Part shown: in pieces, positions 55,352 through 64,000 of the stretch | Layout of the letters: each line of letters starts with the position of its first letter | Position numbering within the stretch: position 1 is the stretch's first letter | Origin: Clostridium_AD sp050717545 | GTDB taxonomy: Bacteria > Bacillota > Clostridia > Clostridiales > Clostridiaceae | Length of the DNA stretch: 64,000 nucleotides | Assembly: GCF_050717545.1 (NCBI RefSeq) | Contig: NZ_JBOITN010000042.1 | Location: 32,335 to 96,334 of the forward strand | Direction of reading: 5' to 3' | Notes under the pieces: generated by a model | What the model was told of the DNA's origin: nothing | Database searches by the model: none | The model's input: only the letters and a program-made list of their open reading frames with translations | Position numbers and translations under genes: made by a program

Positions 55352-55530
55352 AGTCGTACCTGCGAAGAGTTTTGTCGTTATTAGACATGTTTCTTTTGCT
55401 AGTATATAATGTTAACAATAGAACAACATAACAATAGAACAAAAGCAATATATATGTAGGAAGTTAGTAATGCTTATCTGAAATAAAGCTTTGAAATATA
55501 TTATTTTTGTATAGAGGAGAGGTGGTATAG

Positions 55531-56241
55531 ATGATCAATGTTTTAATTGTTGAAGATGATCCTATGGTAATAAAGTTTAATAAATATTATCTCGAGCAGA
55601 TAGAGGGGTTTATGTTAAAGGGTATAGCTCGCTCATCAGATCAGGCTTTGGATGTTTTAAAAAAAGAGAAAATAGACTTAATTTTACTTGATATATATAT
55701 GCCTGTAATTAGTGGTCTTGAACTACTTGTGCAAGTCAGAACCATGGATACAAATATTGATGTGATTATAGTAAGTGCCGCAAAGGACAGCGCAAGTGTA
55801 AAAAAAGCTCTTCAGTATGGCGCAGTAGACTATTTAATTAAACCTTTTGAGTTTGAACGGTTTAGTTCTGCTTTAAATAATTATAAAAACAGAGAAAACA
55901 TAATAAAAAGTAATGATCTAAGTCAAGAAGAATTAGATAGACATATTTTATATGTTGAACAAAATTCTTTTTTAATTGAATTACCAAAGGGACTTGAGAA
56001 AAATACTTTAAAACTCTCCTGGGAAAAAATAATACAAAATAGAGAAATAAACTACTCAACAGAAGAATTAGCAAAACTTGTAGGAATTTCAAGAGTATCA
56101 ATGCGGAAATATGTTAATTTTTTAGAAGAGGCTGGAGCAATAAATAAAAAAGTTATATATGGTTCTATTGGTAGACCTATATATAGATATGAGTGTTTGA
56201 AGACCGATAAAAACCTTATAAATAGCATAATTAAATATTAA
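55531..56241 (+). CDS. Response regulator, CitB/DcuR/MalR type
   Basis: 236 residues. Receiver domain 1-120: VLIVEDDPMVIKFNKYYLEQ, phospho-acceptor Asp in LILLDIYMPVISG, Lys in YLIKPFEFERF. The C-terminal part has the winged helix-turn-helix of CitB-type regulators (YSTEELAKLVGISRVSMRKYVNFLEEAG, then GSIGRPIYRYEC). It probably activates the upstream malate genes in response to dicarboxylate or citrate. RBS GAGGAGAGG. Confidence 0.92.
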   Translation: MINVLIVEDDPMVIKFNKYYLEQIEGFMLKGIARSSDQALDVLKKEKIDLILLDIYMPVISGLELLVQVRTMDTNIDVIIVSAAKDSASVKKALQYGAVDYLIKPFEFERFSSALNNYKNRENIIKSNDLSQEELDRHILYVEQNSFLIELPKGLEKNTLKLSWEKIIQNREINYSTEELAKLVGISRVSMRKYVNFLEEAGAINKKVIYGSIGRPIYRYECLKTDKNLINSIIKY

Positions 56242-56264
56242 AATTAGTCCGTATTATAATTGAG

Positions 56265-57887
56265 GTGAAAAATATAAAAAAAACTATAAAGCTACAAACA
56301 AAGATTACAGTATTCATTATTATAGTAGTATTTGTATCCATATCCGTGATTGCTTCTTTTGTTATCGTATGGATGACTAGAAATATTGAAAGTAGGGCAG
56401 CGACTAACGTTATGAATGTGGCTGTTATGGTTGCTCAATCTAAAGAGGTGGTCAGTGCACTCGAATTAAATGATCCTAATAAAGAAATTTCATCATATGT
56501 TAATATGCAAATTAATAAGTTAGATCAGATTGAATATATTACAGTAGCTAATATGCAAGGAATTAGATATTCCCATCCTAATTCTGAAATGATAGGTAAA
56601 AAATTTTTGGGCGGAGACGAATATAGGGTAGTTAAAACAGGGGAGAAATATATTTCAGAAGCTACTGGGGCATTAGGGAAATCATTAAGAGCGTTTGTGC
56701 CAATATTTGATAGTGAGAATAAGAAAGAGATAGGGTTTGTTTCTGTTGGGACACTTACCAATAGTATAGATAAGGCAAAACATACAACAATTATTTACAT
56801 AGTTATAATTAGCATTGGGGGACTGGCAGCAGGTGTAATAGGAGCTTTTTTATTGGCAAATAACATAAAGAACACTTTACTTGGACTTGAACCTGAGGAA
56901 ATAGCAAGGCTCTATAATGAAAAAATGGGAATAATTGATGCTATTTATGAGGGGCTAATAGCCGTTGATTCTAAAGGAGCTATTACTCTAATAAATGACT
57001 CAGCATTAGAGATATTGGAGCTTAAACACAGGGTTAATAAAAATGATGTAATAGGTCAAAACATAAAAGCAATTTTACCTAATTCACGTTTGATTACGGT
57101 AATGGAAACAGGTGTCTGTGAATTCGATAAAGAGCAGAGAATAAACAATGCCATAATAATGACTAATAAGGTTCCAATAAAGGATAATGGGAGAGTTACC
57201 GGAGCTATTGCTACGTTTAGAAATAAAATAAATGTAACAAGAATGGCAGAAGAACTTACAGGAGTTAAACAAATTGTAGATGCATTGAGAGCAAATAATC
57301 ATGAATTTATGAATAAACTTCATGTTATTCTGGGACTTATATATATAGAAAATTTACACGAAGCTAAGAGATATATTACAAATATTACACAGGAACAACA
57401 GAAGCTTTTAAGCAGCGTAACTAGTAAAATTAAGGATACTACTATTGCAGCTCTAATACTAGGTAAGATTAGCAGAGCTAAAGAGCTGGGGGTTTATTTG
57501 GAAATTGATGAAGAGGCAAATCTTGAAAACAAACATGGAAATATAGAGAGTCGTGATTTAGTAACTATTATTGGGAATCTGATTGAAAATGCTTTAGAGG
57601 CAGTAATTAAATGTGATGAGAAAAATAAGCATGTGTATGTAAGTATTGAAGAAGTAGATGACGAAATTGAAATTGAGGTTGAGGATTCAGGAGTTGGGAT
57701 TGGGAAGGAAAATACAAGTAAAATATTTAAGAGGGGGTATACTACAAAACTTGGTAGTGGAGGAGTTGGTATGGCGCTAGTTAAAGAAACTATAGAAAAT
57801 TTAAAGGGAAAGATAACTATTGATTCAGAAAAAAATAAAGGGTGTAAAGTCTTTGTAAGTTTATGTAAAGAAAAACGATTATTATAG
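56265..57887 (+). CDS. Sensor histidine kinase, CitA/DcuS/MalK type
   Basis: 540 residues. Two membrane spans (about 15-38 and 178-200) flank an extracytoplasmic PAS-type sensor (QIEYITVANMQGIRYSHPNSEMIGKKFLGGDE), typical of malate, fumarate or citrate sensing. A cytoplasmic PAS domain (MGIIDAIYEGLIAVDSKGAITLIN) is followed by the kinase core: HEFMNKLHVILGL with the phospho-His, and GNLIENALEAV, GVGIGKEN. The start is uncertain: GTG 56265 abuts its ribosome site, while an AUA (56274) sits at the ideal distance from GAGGTG. Confidence 0.92.
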   Translation: MKNIKKTIKLQTKITVFIIIVVFVSISVIASFVIVWMTRNIESRAATNVMNVAVMVAQSKEVVSALELNDPNKEISSYVNMQINKLDQIEYITVANMQGIRYSHPNSEMIGKKFLGGDEYRVVKTGEKYISEATGALGKSLRAFVPIFDSENKKEIGFVSVGTLTNSIDKAKHTTIIYIVIISIGGLAAGVIGAFLLANNIKNTLLGLEPEEIARLYNEKMGIIDAIYEGLIAVDSKGAITLINDSALEILELKHRVNKNDVIGQNIKAILPNSRLITVMETGVCEFDKEQRINNAIIMTNKVPIKDNGRVTGAIATFRNKINVTRMAEELTGVKQIVDALRANNHEFMNKLHVILGLIYIENLHEAKRYITNITQEQQKLLSSVTSKIKDTTIAALILGKISRAKELGVYLEIDEEANLENKHGNIESRDLVTIIGNLIENALEAVIKCDEKNKHVYVSIEEVDDEIEIEVEDSGVGIGKENTSKIFKRGYTTKLGSGGVGMALVKETIENLKGKITIDSEKNKGCKVFVSLCKEKRLL

Positions 57888-57903
57888 GATTTTCCTTTTT
57901 TGA

Positions 57904-57932
57904 ATATTATAGCTCAGAAGGAGATGAGTTAA
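57904..57932 (+). repeat. Dispersed 27-bp repeat, copy e (degenerate)
   Basis: AGCTCAGAAGGAGATGAGTTAA fits the consensus with several changes. It starts 16 bases after the kinase stop codon. Confidence 0.55.
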
Positions 57933-57940
57933 TAACAATA

Positions 57941-57987
57941 ATAACCCCTTAAAGGATTTGATTAAACCAAATCTTTTAAGGGGTTAT
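57941..57987 (+). terminator. Terminator of the two-component operon
   Basis: 20-bp stem (57941-57960 with 57968-57987, one G-U pair), 7-base loop. The gap 57988-58196 shows nothing further. Confidence 0.85.
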
Positions 57988-58196
57988 ATTAAATTTATAT
58001 TTAATTAAAGGGGGACTCTAATTAAAAAAAATCAATTGCTTCCTATGTACTTATAATAACAAGTATTTGTGTCATTGGAGTGACTAAACTAAGAATTAAT
58101 TGTAAATTTTAATGAGATTCAACAAATATTATTAATTAGATGTAATGTGTCTATTTGTAATTAAGACTAATTTCTAAGGGAAGAAATATCTTTACC

Positions 58197-58583
58197 TTAT
58201 TTTTCATATAATTCTATAGGTAAATCGTCTGGGTCACTAAAAAAAGTAAATTTTTTCTCTGTAATCTCATCAACTCTAATATCCTCAGTAATTACATTCT
58301 TCTCACTTAGTTCTTTTATTGCCTCATCAATGTTATCCACCTCAAAAGCAATATGCCTTAATCCTCTTGATTCAGGATAACTAGGCCTTCTAGGTGATTT
58401 TGGAAAAGAAAATAACTCTATTTGATAATTTCCTCCAACACTTAAGTCTAGTTTATACGATTCTCTATCCTTTCTGTATATTTCTTTAATGATTTTCAAA
58501 CCTAAAATATTAACATAAAAATTTTTAGAGTTTTCATAATTTGAACAAATAATAGCTATATGATGAACCTTATTTAACTTCAT
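58197..58583 (-). CDS. VOC family protein (GloA2/YaeR-like glyoxalase)
   Basis: 128 residues from ATG 58583 (GGAGGC upstream). Glyoxalase-like paired beta-alpha-beta modules: VHHIAIICSNYENSKNFYVNILG and RGLRHIAFEVDNIDEAIKEL, ending SDPDDLPIELYE. Metal ligands His (HHIAI), His (RHIAF) and Glu (IELYE) are present. Close to SMU.1112c/YaeR proteins, which are presumed lyases of unknown substrate. Confidence 0.9.
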   Translation of the reverse strand: MKLNKVHHIAIICSNYENSKNFYVNILGLKIIKEIYRKDRESYKLDLSVGGNYQIELFSFPKSPRRPSYPESRGLRHIAFEVDNIDEAIKELSEKNVITEDIRVDEITEKKFTFFSDPDDLPIELYEK

Positions 58584-58805
58584 TTTAAGCCTCCTTGTTA
58601 TATAGTAATAATACACAAAACATTCTTTTATTGCAAATTATAGATATAATTTTTTCCCTCATCATCTATATGTCACTTTCGAAAATTCACAAATATTATT
58701 AATAATAATTGTTTTAAGTACGAGGGTCGACACATAAGATGATATGAAGACTTAAAGTAATTGGACTAATTGTAAAATTTGTTTTTATTGAAAGGGATGG
58801 GTATT

Positions 58806-60347
58806 GTGGGAAATGAAGAAGATAAGTCAGAAATAGAAGTAGGAGCAAAGTTAATAAAAAAGTTAAGAGTAAAATTTATAGGAAGATTGACAGGGATAAA
58901 GGTAAGAATAAGGCTAATAGTAAATCAAATAAAAGGTTTAACAATAAGCCTTATAAAAAGGTTAAGAACAAGTTTAACAAAAAATAGTAAGAAAATTATT
59001 ATAGGTATTATAATTTCAATTTGTACTTTATCGTTTATATATTTTGGAATGGCAATGTATTTCATGAATCATTTTTATTTTGGTTCTGCTATAAATTGCA
59101 TTAGTGTTTCAGGTGAAGCTGTGGAGGATGTTAATGAAGATATGGCAGCGGACATTCAGACATATAAGTTAATTATTAAGCAAACTGGTGTTGAAAATGA
59201 ACAAATTACATCAAAAGAAATTGCGTTATCGTATAATTCAGATGGGCAGATTGAGAAACTTAAAGATAGTCAGAATCCTTATAAATGGATTTCATCAGTT
59301 TTTAACGATGAAGATTCTAAAATGACAAAAGTGGTTAAATACGATGAAAACCTATTAAAAAAGCGACTGGGCGAGCTATCTTGTTTTGATAGCAGTAATA
59401 TAATAGAGCCCGAAAATCCAAGCTTTAAATACACAGATAGTGGATATACGATTGTGAGCGAAGTTCGCGGTAACAAAGTAGATAGTGATATTTTATATGA
59501 TAAGGTATCAGATGCAATAATTAAACAACAAAGTATAATAGATTTAGGGTCATTAGATTGTTATGTTAAGCCTTTATATACAACAAAATCTCAAAAAGTT
59601 ATTGATACCAAAAACATACTCAATAAATATGTATTTTCAAAAATTACATATGAGTTTGGGCAGCATAAAGAACTTTTAGATAGGTCTACAATAAATAAGT
59701 GGCTTTCTGTTGATATAAATTTTGAAGTTATATTTAATGAGAAAGAAGTAAATAATTATATAGATTCACTTTCTAAAAGTTATAATACAGTTGGTAAGAC
59801 TAGGGCGTTCACTTCTTCAGCAGGAAAAATAATAAAGATTGGTGGTGGTGATTATGGCTGGACAATAAATAAAGAGAAGGAAACTAAAGCTTTAATTACG
59901 ACCATAAAAGAAGGGGAAACTATATTAAAACAACCCTTATATATTCAAACTGCGCTGTCTCATGGCAACAATGATATAGGGAATACTTATGTAGAGATAG
60001 ATATGAAAAACCAGCACTTATGGTTTTATAAAAATTCGTCTCTTGTAGTACAAGGAGATGTTGTTACAGGTAATATAGGGGCTAATACAGGTACACCAGG
60101 AGGAATTTATAGCTTGAAATATAAAGAAAAAAATGCGGTTCTTAAAGGCCAAGGGTATGCTTCACCTGTTTCATTTTGGATGCCATTTAATGCAGGTATC
60201 GGAATTCATGATGCAAACTGGAGAAGTGCATTTGGAGGAGAAATATATAAGTCATCTGGTTCTCACGGTTGTATAAATTCACCATATTATTTGGCCCAGG
60301 CGGTATTCAATAATATTGAAGCAGGTACTCCAGTTGTTTGTTATTAG
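58806..60347 (+). CDS. Membrane-anchored L,D-transpeptidase (YkuD) with PG-binding domain
   Basis: 513 residues from GTG 58806, preferred since AAAGGG lies nine bases upstream; ATG 58797 directly abuts it. A very basic cytoplasmic tail of about 60 residues is followed by one membrane span (KIIIGIIISICTLSFIYFGM). The middle contains two putative peptidoglycan-binding type 4 repeats, and the end is the YkuD catalytic domain (VEIDMKNQHLWFYKNSSLV, GIHDANWR, SSGSHGCINSP with the catalytic Cys). It makes 3-3 cross-links in the wall. Second such enzyme in the window; this one lacks the KEV linker. Confidence 0.9.
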   Translation: MGNEEDKSEIEVGAKLIKKLRVKFIGRLTGIKVRIRLIVNQIKGLTISLIKRLRTSLTKNSKKIIIGIIISICTLSFIYFGMAMYFMNHFYFGSAINCISVSGEAVEDVNEDMAADIQTYKLIIKQTGVENEQITSKEIALSYNSDGQIEKLKDSQNPYKWISSVFNDEDSKMTKVVKYDENLLKKRLGELSCFDSSNIIEPENPSFKYTDSGYTIVSEVRGNKVDSDILYDKVSDAIIKQQSIIDLGSLDCYVKPLYTTKSQKVIDTKNILNKYVFSKITYEFGQHKELLDRSTINKWLSVDINFEVIFNEKEVNNYIDSLSKSYNTVGKTRAFTSSAGKIIKIGGGDYGWTINKEKETKALITTIKEGETILKQPLYIQTALSHGNNDIGNTYVEIDMKNQHLWFYKNSSLVVQGDVVTGNIGANTGTPGGIYSLKYKEKNAVLKGQGYASPVSFWMPFNAGIGIHDANWRSAFGGEIYKSSGSHGCINSPYYLAQAVFNNIEAGTPVVCY

Positions 60348-60555
60348 TAGCTGAGTATGTTTTCAAGAAAAAGATCAGTTAAAAATATTCAAATTTACCC
60401 TATTAAAAGGATAGATATAGGATATAATATAGATAAGATAAGTAAAAGTATGCGGGTAAATAAAAGCAGTTAATGTGAAGGTGGATGAAGAATTTTATAA
60501 AACATTAAAATGCATTGCGCATAGAAACTTACAAAAATTATTAAGAGGTGGTTTT

Positions 60556-63276
60556 ATGACTAAGAAAAAGAATATTGTTCTATCTTCCGTAATTATAATT
60601 CTCATTATATGCTTATTTTCTTTAGGTAGTATAGTTGGATTTATTGTTAACATTGAATGGTTTAATGAAGTGGGTTATATTTCAGTATATTTTACAAAAA
60701 TACTAACAGTACTTAAACTTATGGTACCTGTTTTTATACTTAGCTATCTAGGCATATGGTTATATTATAAGAGTATAAAAAAGAGTATTGTACGCCTTAA
60801 AAAGGTAGTTGAGGTAAATGCAAAGAAAGGAGCTATTGAGAATAAAATTTTTATAGCTTGTAATATAATTGTTTCATTTTTATTTTCATTTTCATTTGCA
60901 TCTATATATTGGTATAAGCTACTTCAATTCATAAATGCAGTTAGTTTTAATGTGAAAGACCCTATTTTTAATAAGGATGTATCTTTTTATATTTTCAAGC
61001 TTCCTTTAATCGAATCACTATATAGTTTTACAATTACACTGTTAGTGTTTTTAGTTATTATTAAAGTAATAGTTTTCTTTGCATTTAAAGCAAAGGATAA
61101 AGTTTATGGTGGGAAATTATCAAATCCTTTTGAAGATTTAAAAGAACTTAGTAAGGAACTTTTTATAGTTGAGGGAAGATGGCTTGCAATAACATGCTCA
61201 TTTATAGTGCTTTTTCTTTCACTTGGATTTTTAATTAAATCTTATAATTTAGTGTATAGCCCTAGGGGAGTTGCATATGGGGCAAGTTATACTGACATTC
61301 ATGTTACATTACTATTTTATAAAATATCTATTGTGGCATGTATACTTGCCGGCGTAGCAACATTTATAAGCGTTTTAAAATCAAAGGTAAAACCAATAAT
61401 AATTTCAGTTGCTGCACTTGTTTTAATAAGTGTTGTAGAGGGAGTATCAGCAGCTGTAGTTCAAAGCAGTATTGTAAAACCGAATGAAAAGCAACTAGAG
61501 AAACCATATATTCAAAATAATATTAATCTTACAAATAAAGCTTTTAATACAGAGAATATCACTACAACGGATTTTAATGTAAAAAATGATCTAAAAAAAG
61601 AGGATATCTCAGATAATCAGAAGACAATAAATAATATTAAGATAAATTCAGCTAAGCAAACACTTGAATTTTATAATCAGGTTCAGATAATAAGATATTA
61701 TTATAACTTCAGTGATGTAGATGTAGATAGATACAATATAAACGGTAAGTATAGTCAGGTATTTCTTGCAGCAAGAGAAATAGATTCAAAGTCGTTATCT
61801 CCAGATACTTGGCAGAACACTCACATGATTTATACCCATGGCTATGGTGTTGTAATGAGCAATGTAAATGCTGTTACAACAGAAGGACAACCAGACTTTA
61901 TAATTAAAGATATGCCTATTGCAAACAAAACAAATCTTAAATTAACAAATCCAAGAATTTATTTTGGAGAACAAACAGATGAGTATGCATTAGTAAACAC
62001 TAACTTGAGCGAATTTGATTTTCCTCAAGGTGGAAGTAACAAAGTAACGACCTATGATGGAAAAGCTGGAATCAAAATGAATTTAGCTAATAAATTTTTG
62101 TTTGCACTAAATAATGGTGAACTAAATTTTCTATTATCTAGGGATATTAAAAGTACAAGTAAAATCTTAATTAACAGAAATATAGTTGATAGGGCAAAAG
62201 CAATAGCTCCATTTTTAACTTATGACAAAGATCCTTATGTCGTTATAAGTGAAGGGAAAGTATATTATATACTTGATGCTTACACTACATCTACCCAATA
62301 TCCGTACTCTCAACCGCAAAATGGAATAAACTATATTCGAAATTCGGTTAAGGTTGTAGTTGATGCTTACGATGGTACTACAAATTTTTATATGGTAGAT
62401 TCAACTGATCCAATTGTGCAAAATTACTCGAAAATTTTTCCTAAACTTTTCAAGGATATATCAAAAATTTCTGCTGACTTAAAAGCACATTTTAGATATC
62501 CATCAGATATATTTAGTATCCAAAGTGAAGTTTTAGGCAGATACCATGTAACTGATCCTGGAGTCTTTTATAATGGTGAAGATATTTGGGATGTATCTAA
62601 GAATGCAGTTGCTGTAGAAGGTGAAGTAAAAACTACTGTTCCGCCATATCTTGTACAAAAATTACCTGGAACAGACAGTGAAGAAATGATATTACAACAA
62701 TATTTCAACATAAAGGGAAAATATAACATGACAGCGATTTTAGGGGCTAGAATGGACGTAGGAAATTACGGCAAACTGTTCCTAAATAAATTTCCAGCGG
62801 AATCAACAGTTTATAGTCCGTACCTCTTTAAACAGAGAATAAGTCAGGATACTACAATTTCAGCACAACTTTCTTTGTGGAATACAGGAGGATCCGAGGT
62901 GCAGTATGGAGACACTGTTATTTTACCAGTAAAAAACTCGCTACTTTATATTGAACCTCTCTATTTAAGAGCTAGCGGGAAAAACAGTATTCCGGAAATG
63001 AAAAAAATAATATTATCTTACAACAATAAGTTACTAATGGTTGATAATATAGAAACTGGATTACAGCAGATATTTAATTTTAAGGCTCCAAATACAGTAG
63101 TTTCAGGCGACACGGGAACTAATACAACTCAATTAAGTGAAACTGATATAAAATCAATTCAGCAAGCAAATGATTTATATATAAAAGCTATTGATGCTCA
63201 AAAGAATTTAGATTGGGCAAAATATGGAGAATATATTAAGGAGCTTGGTACGTTACTAAAAAAATTAGAAAAATAG
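60556..63276 (+). CDS. UPF0182 family membrane protein
   Basis: 906 residues from ATG 60556 (AAGAGGTGG upstream; earlier in-frame starts lack a site). Seven hydrophobic segments lie in the first 310 residues, followed by a large extracytoplasmic domain with family blocks (IQIIRYYYNFSDVDVDRYNI, MIYTHGYGVVMSNVN, YFGEQTDEYALVNT, YSQPQNGINYIRNSVKVVVDAYDG). Length and layout fit COG1615/UPF0182, whose role is unknown. Monocistronic. Confidence 0.93.
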   Translation: MTKKKNIVLSSVIIILIICLFSLGSIVGFIVNIEWFNEVGYISVYFTKILTVLKLMVPVFILSYLGIWLYYKSIKKSIVRLKKVVEVNAKKGAIENKIFIACNIIVSFLFSFSFASIYWYKLLQFINAVSFNVKDPIFNKDVSFYIFKLPLIESLYSFTITLLVFLVIIKVIVFFAFKAKDKVYGGKLSNPFEDLKELSKELFIVEGRWLAITCSFIVLFLSLGFLIKSYNLVYSPRGVAYGASYTDIHVTLLFYKISIVACILAGVATFISVLKSKVKPIIISVAALVLISVVEGVSAAVVQSSIVKPNEKQLEKPYIQNNINLTNKAFNTENITTTDFNVKNDLKKEDISDNQKTINNIKINSAKQTLEFYNQVQIIRYYYNFSDVDVDRYNINGKYSQVFLAAREIDSKSLSPDTWQNTHMIYTHGYGVVMSNVNAVTTEGQPDFIIKDMPIANKTNLKLTNPRIYFGEQTDEYALVNTNLSEFDFPQGGSNKVTTYDGKAGIKMNLANKFLFALNNGELNFLLSRDIKSTSKILINRNIVDRAKAIAPFLTYDKDPYVVISEGKVYYILDAYTTSTQYPYSQPQNGINYIRNSVKVVVDAYDGTTNFYMVDSTDPIVQNYSKIFPKLFKDISKISADLKAHFRYPSDIFSIQSEVLGRYHVTDPGVFYNGEDIWDVSKNAVAVEGEVKTTVPPYLVQKLPGTDSEEMILQQYFNIKGKYNMTAILGARMDVGNYGKLFLNKFPAESTVYSPYLFKQRISQDTTISAQLSLWNTGGSEVQYGDTVILPVKNSLLYIEPLYLRASGKNSIPEMKKIILSYNNKLLMVDNIETGLQQIFNFKAPNTVVSGDTGTNTTQLSETDIKSIQQANDLYIKAIDAQKNLDWAKYGEYIKELGTLLKKLEK

Positions 63277-63278
63277 AG

Positions 63279-63314
63279 AAAAAACAGATGCAAAATATTT
63301 TGCATCTGTTTTTT
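63279..63314 (+). terminator. Terminator of the UPF0182 gene
   Basis: AAAACAGATGCAAAAT pairs with ATTTTGCATCTGTTTT, then a T-run. The gap 63315-63583 shows no gene. Confidence 0.9.
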
Positions 63315-63583
63315 TATTATCTATATATCAATTAATATAGATGTAGTATAATAGACCATAATAGATATAGGCTGACAGCATATTCTATATTATTTTTATT
63401 TATATATAATTTAGTATCTAAATATACATATTAACTAAATATATATTTGAATGTAGTGGAGCGTAAACCAATCGGAGCAAAAATACAATTAGGGTTAAGA
63501 ATAAATTATGAAAACGTTGTAATTGGTTTGACTTTAACTTGGTACCAATCTTAAAAATTTTAATTTAGAAAGGAGAGACTGTC

Positions 63584-64000
63584 ATGGAAAAAAAAGAAAT
63601 GGTAGCTATGATTTTGGCGGGTGGTCAAGGGTCAAGATTAAAAGAGTTAACGAAGATGATAGCAAAGCCTGCAGTTCCATTTGGAGGAAAGTATAGAATT
63701 ATAGATTTCTCTTTAAGTAATTGTTCTAATTCTAATATAGACACGGTAGGAGTTCTTACGCAATATCAACCATTGGAATTAAACTCTCATATAGGAATAG
63801 GTGCGCCATGGGATTTAGATAGGAGAAATGGAGGCGTAAGCATGCTTGCACCTTACCAAAGTGAAAATGGTGCTAATTGGTATAAGGGTACTGCTGACGC
63901 TATATTTCAAAATACAAATTATATTGATAGCTTTGATCCGGAATATGTTCTTATTTTATCAGGGGATCATATTTATAAAATGGATTATTCTAAAATGCTG
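63584..64000 (+). CDS. glgC: Glucose-1-phosphate adenylyltransferase GlgC (3' end cut by window)
   Basis: 139 codons visible, open to the window end. The N-terminal nucleotide-binding motif MILAGGQGSRLKELT is followed by IAKPAVPFGGKYRIIDFSLSNC, LTQYQPLELNSHIG, WYKGTADAIFQN and VLILSGDHIYKMDY, all diagnostic of GlgC. It makes ADP-glucose for glycogen synthesis; clostridia store this granulose before sporulation. RBS AGGAGAG lies before ATG 63584. The rest of the glg operon is expected downstream. Confidence 0.95.
   Translation, partial: MEKKEMVAMILAGGQGSRLKELTKMIAKPAVPFGGKYRIIDFSLSNCSNSNIDTVGVLTQYQPLELNSHIGIGAPWDLDRRNGGVSMLAPYQSENGANWYKGTADAIFQNTNYIDSFDPEYVLILSGDHIYKMDYSKML

Overview
The window is AT-rich, low-GC Gram-positive chromosome from an anaerobic, spore-forming clostridium. 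The evidence is a Spo0A-type regulator, a Tgl-type spore-coat transglutaminase, a LysM/SleB-type wall hydrolase, rubredoxin, an anaerobic sulfatase-maturating enzyme, a CtfAB-type CoA-transferase, and strong GGAGG-type ribosome sites throughout. A secreted DUF3494 (ice-binding) protein, a cold-shock protein and a DbpA-type RNA helicase point to a cold-adapted species, perhaps near the C. estertheticum group; the species is inference.

Layout. 1-0.7 kb: 3' part of a siderophore/B12-type ABC ATPase. 0.8-2.8 kb: cyclic-di-GMP-I riboswitch, then the ice-binding protein. 3.1-3.5 kb: small Pro-rich protein. 3.8-9.3 kb: a complete dipeptide-type ABC importer operon. 9.6-14.6 kb: pentapeptide-repeat protein, LemA and DUF2207 envelope proteins, a small hydrophilic protein and a DUF2975/XRE pair. 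14.6-19.3 kb: DEAD-box helicase, Tgl with an unknown partner, ferredoxin-type aldo/keto reductase, CspA-type protein. 19.8-24.5 kb: ClC transporter, CPA2 antiporter, NAD(P)HX repair enzyme.

24.6-28.9 kb is a gene graveyard: Fic and glycosidase scraps, a frameshifted AraC regulator, a collapsed sulfatase copy and a multiply broken GH78 rhamnosidase. Next to it lies an intact set (29.2-33.3 kb): sulfatase, a split CHR transporter pair and the sulfatase-maturating enzyme. 33.4-39 kb holds a CBO0543 membrane protein, a truncated duplicate of the NAD(P)HX epimerase beside a resolvase tail, a short-chain fatty acid transporter, its CoA-transferase, and debris (decayed atoE duplicate, AI-2E transporter fragment).

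39-49.5 kb: DUF4867 with L-fucose isomerase, L,D-transpeptidase, alpha-amylase, citrate synthase, PASTA kinase, rubredoxin, LysM hydrolase and a paralogue of the small hydrophilic protein. 49.6-57.9 kb: UppP, Spo0A-type regulator, YdcF protein, and a malate module (malic enzyme, 2-hydroxycarboxylate transporter, CitB/DcuR-type regulator, CitA/DcuS-type kinase). 58.2-64 kb: VOC protein, second L,D-transpeptidase, UPF0182 protein and the start of glgC.

Most noteworthy: a c-di-GMP riboswitch placed upstream of an ice-binding protein; a dispersed 27-bp hairpin repeat in five intergenic sites; a sulfatase/CHR/anSME cluster beside decaying duplicates; and repeated segmental duplication followed by decay. 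No rRNA, tRNA, CRISPR array or intact insertion sequence was recognised.
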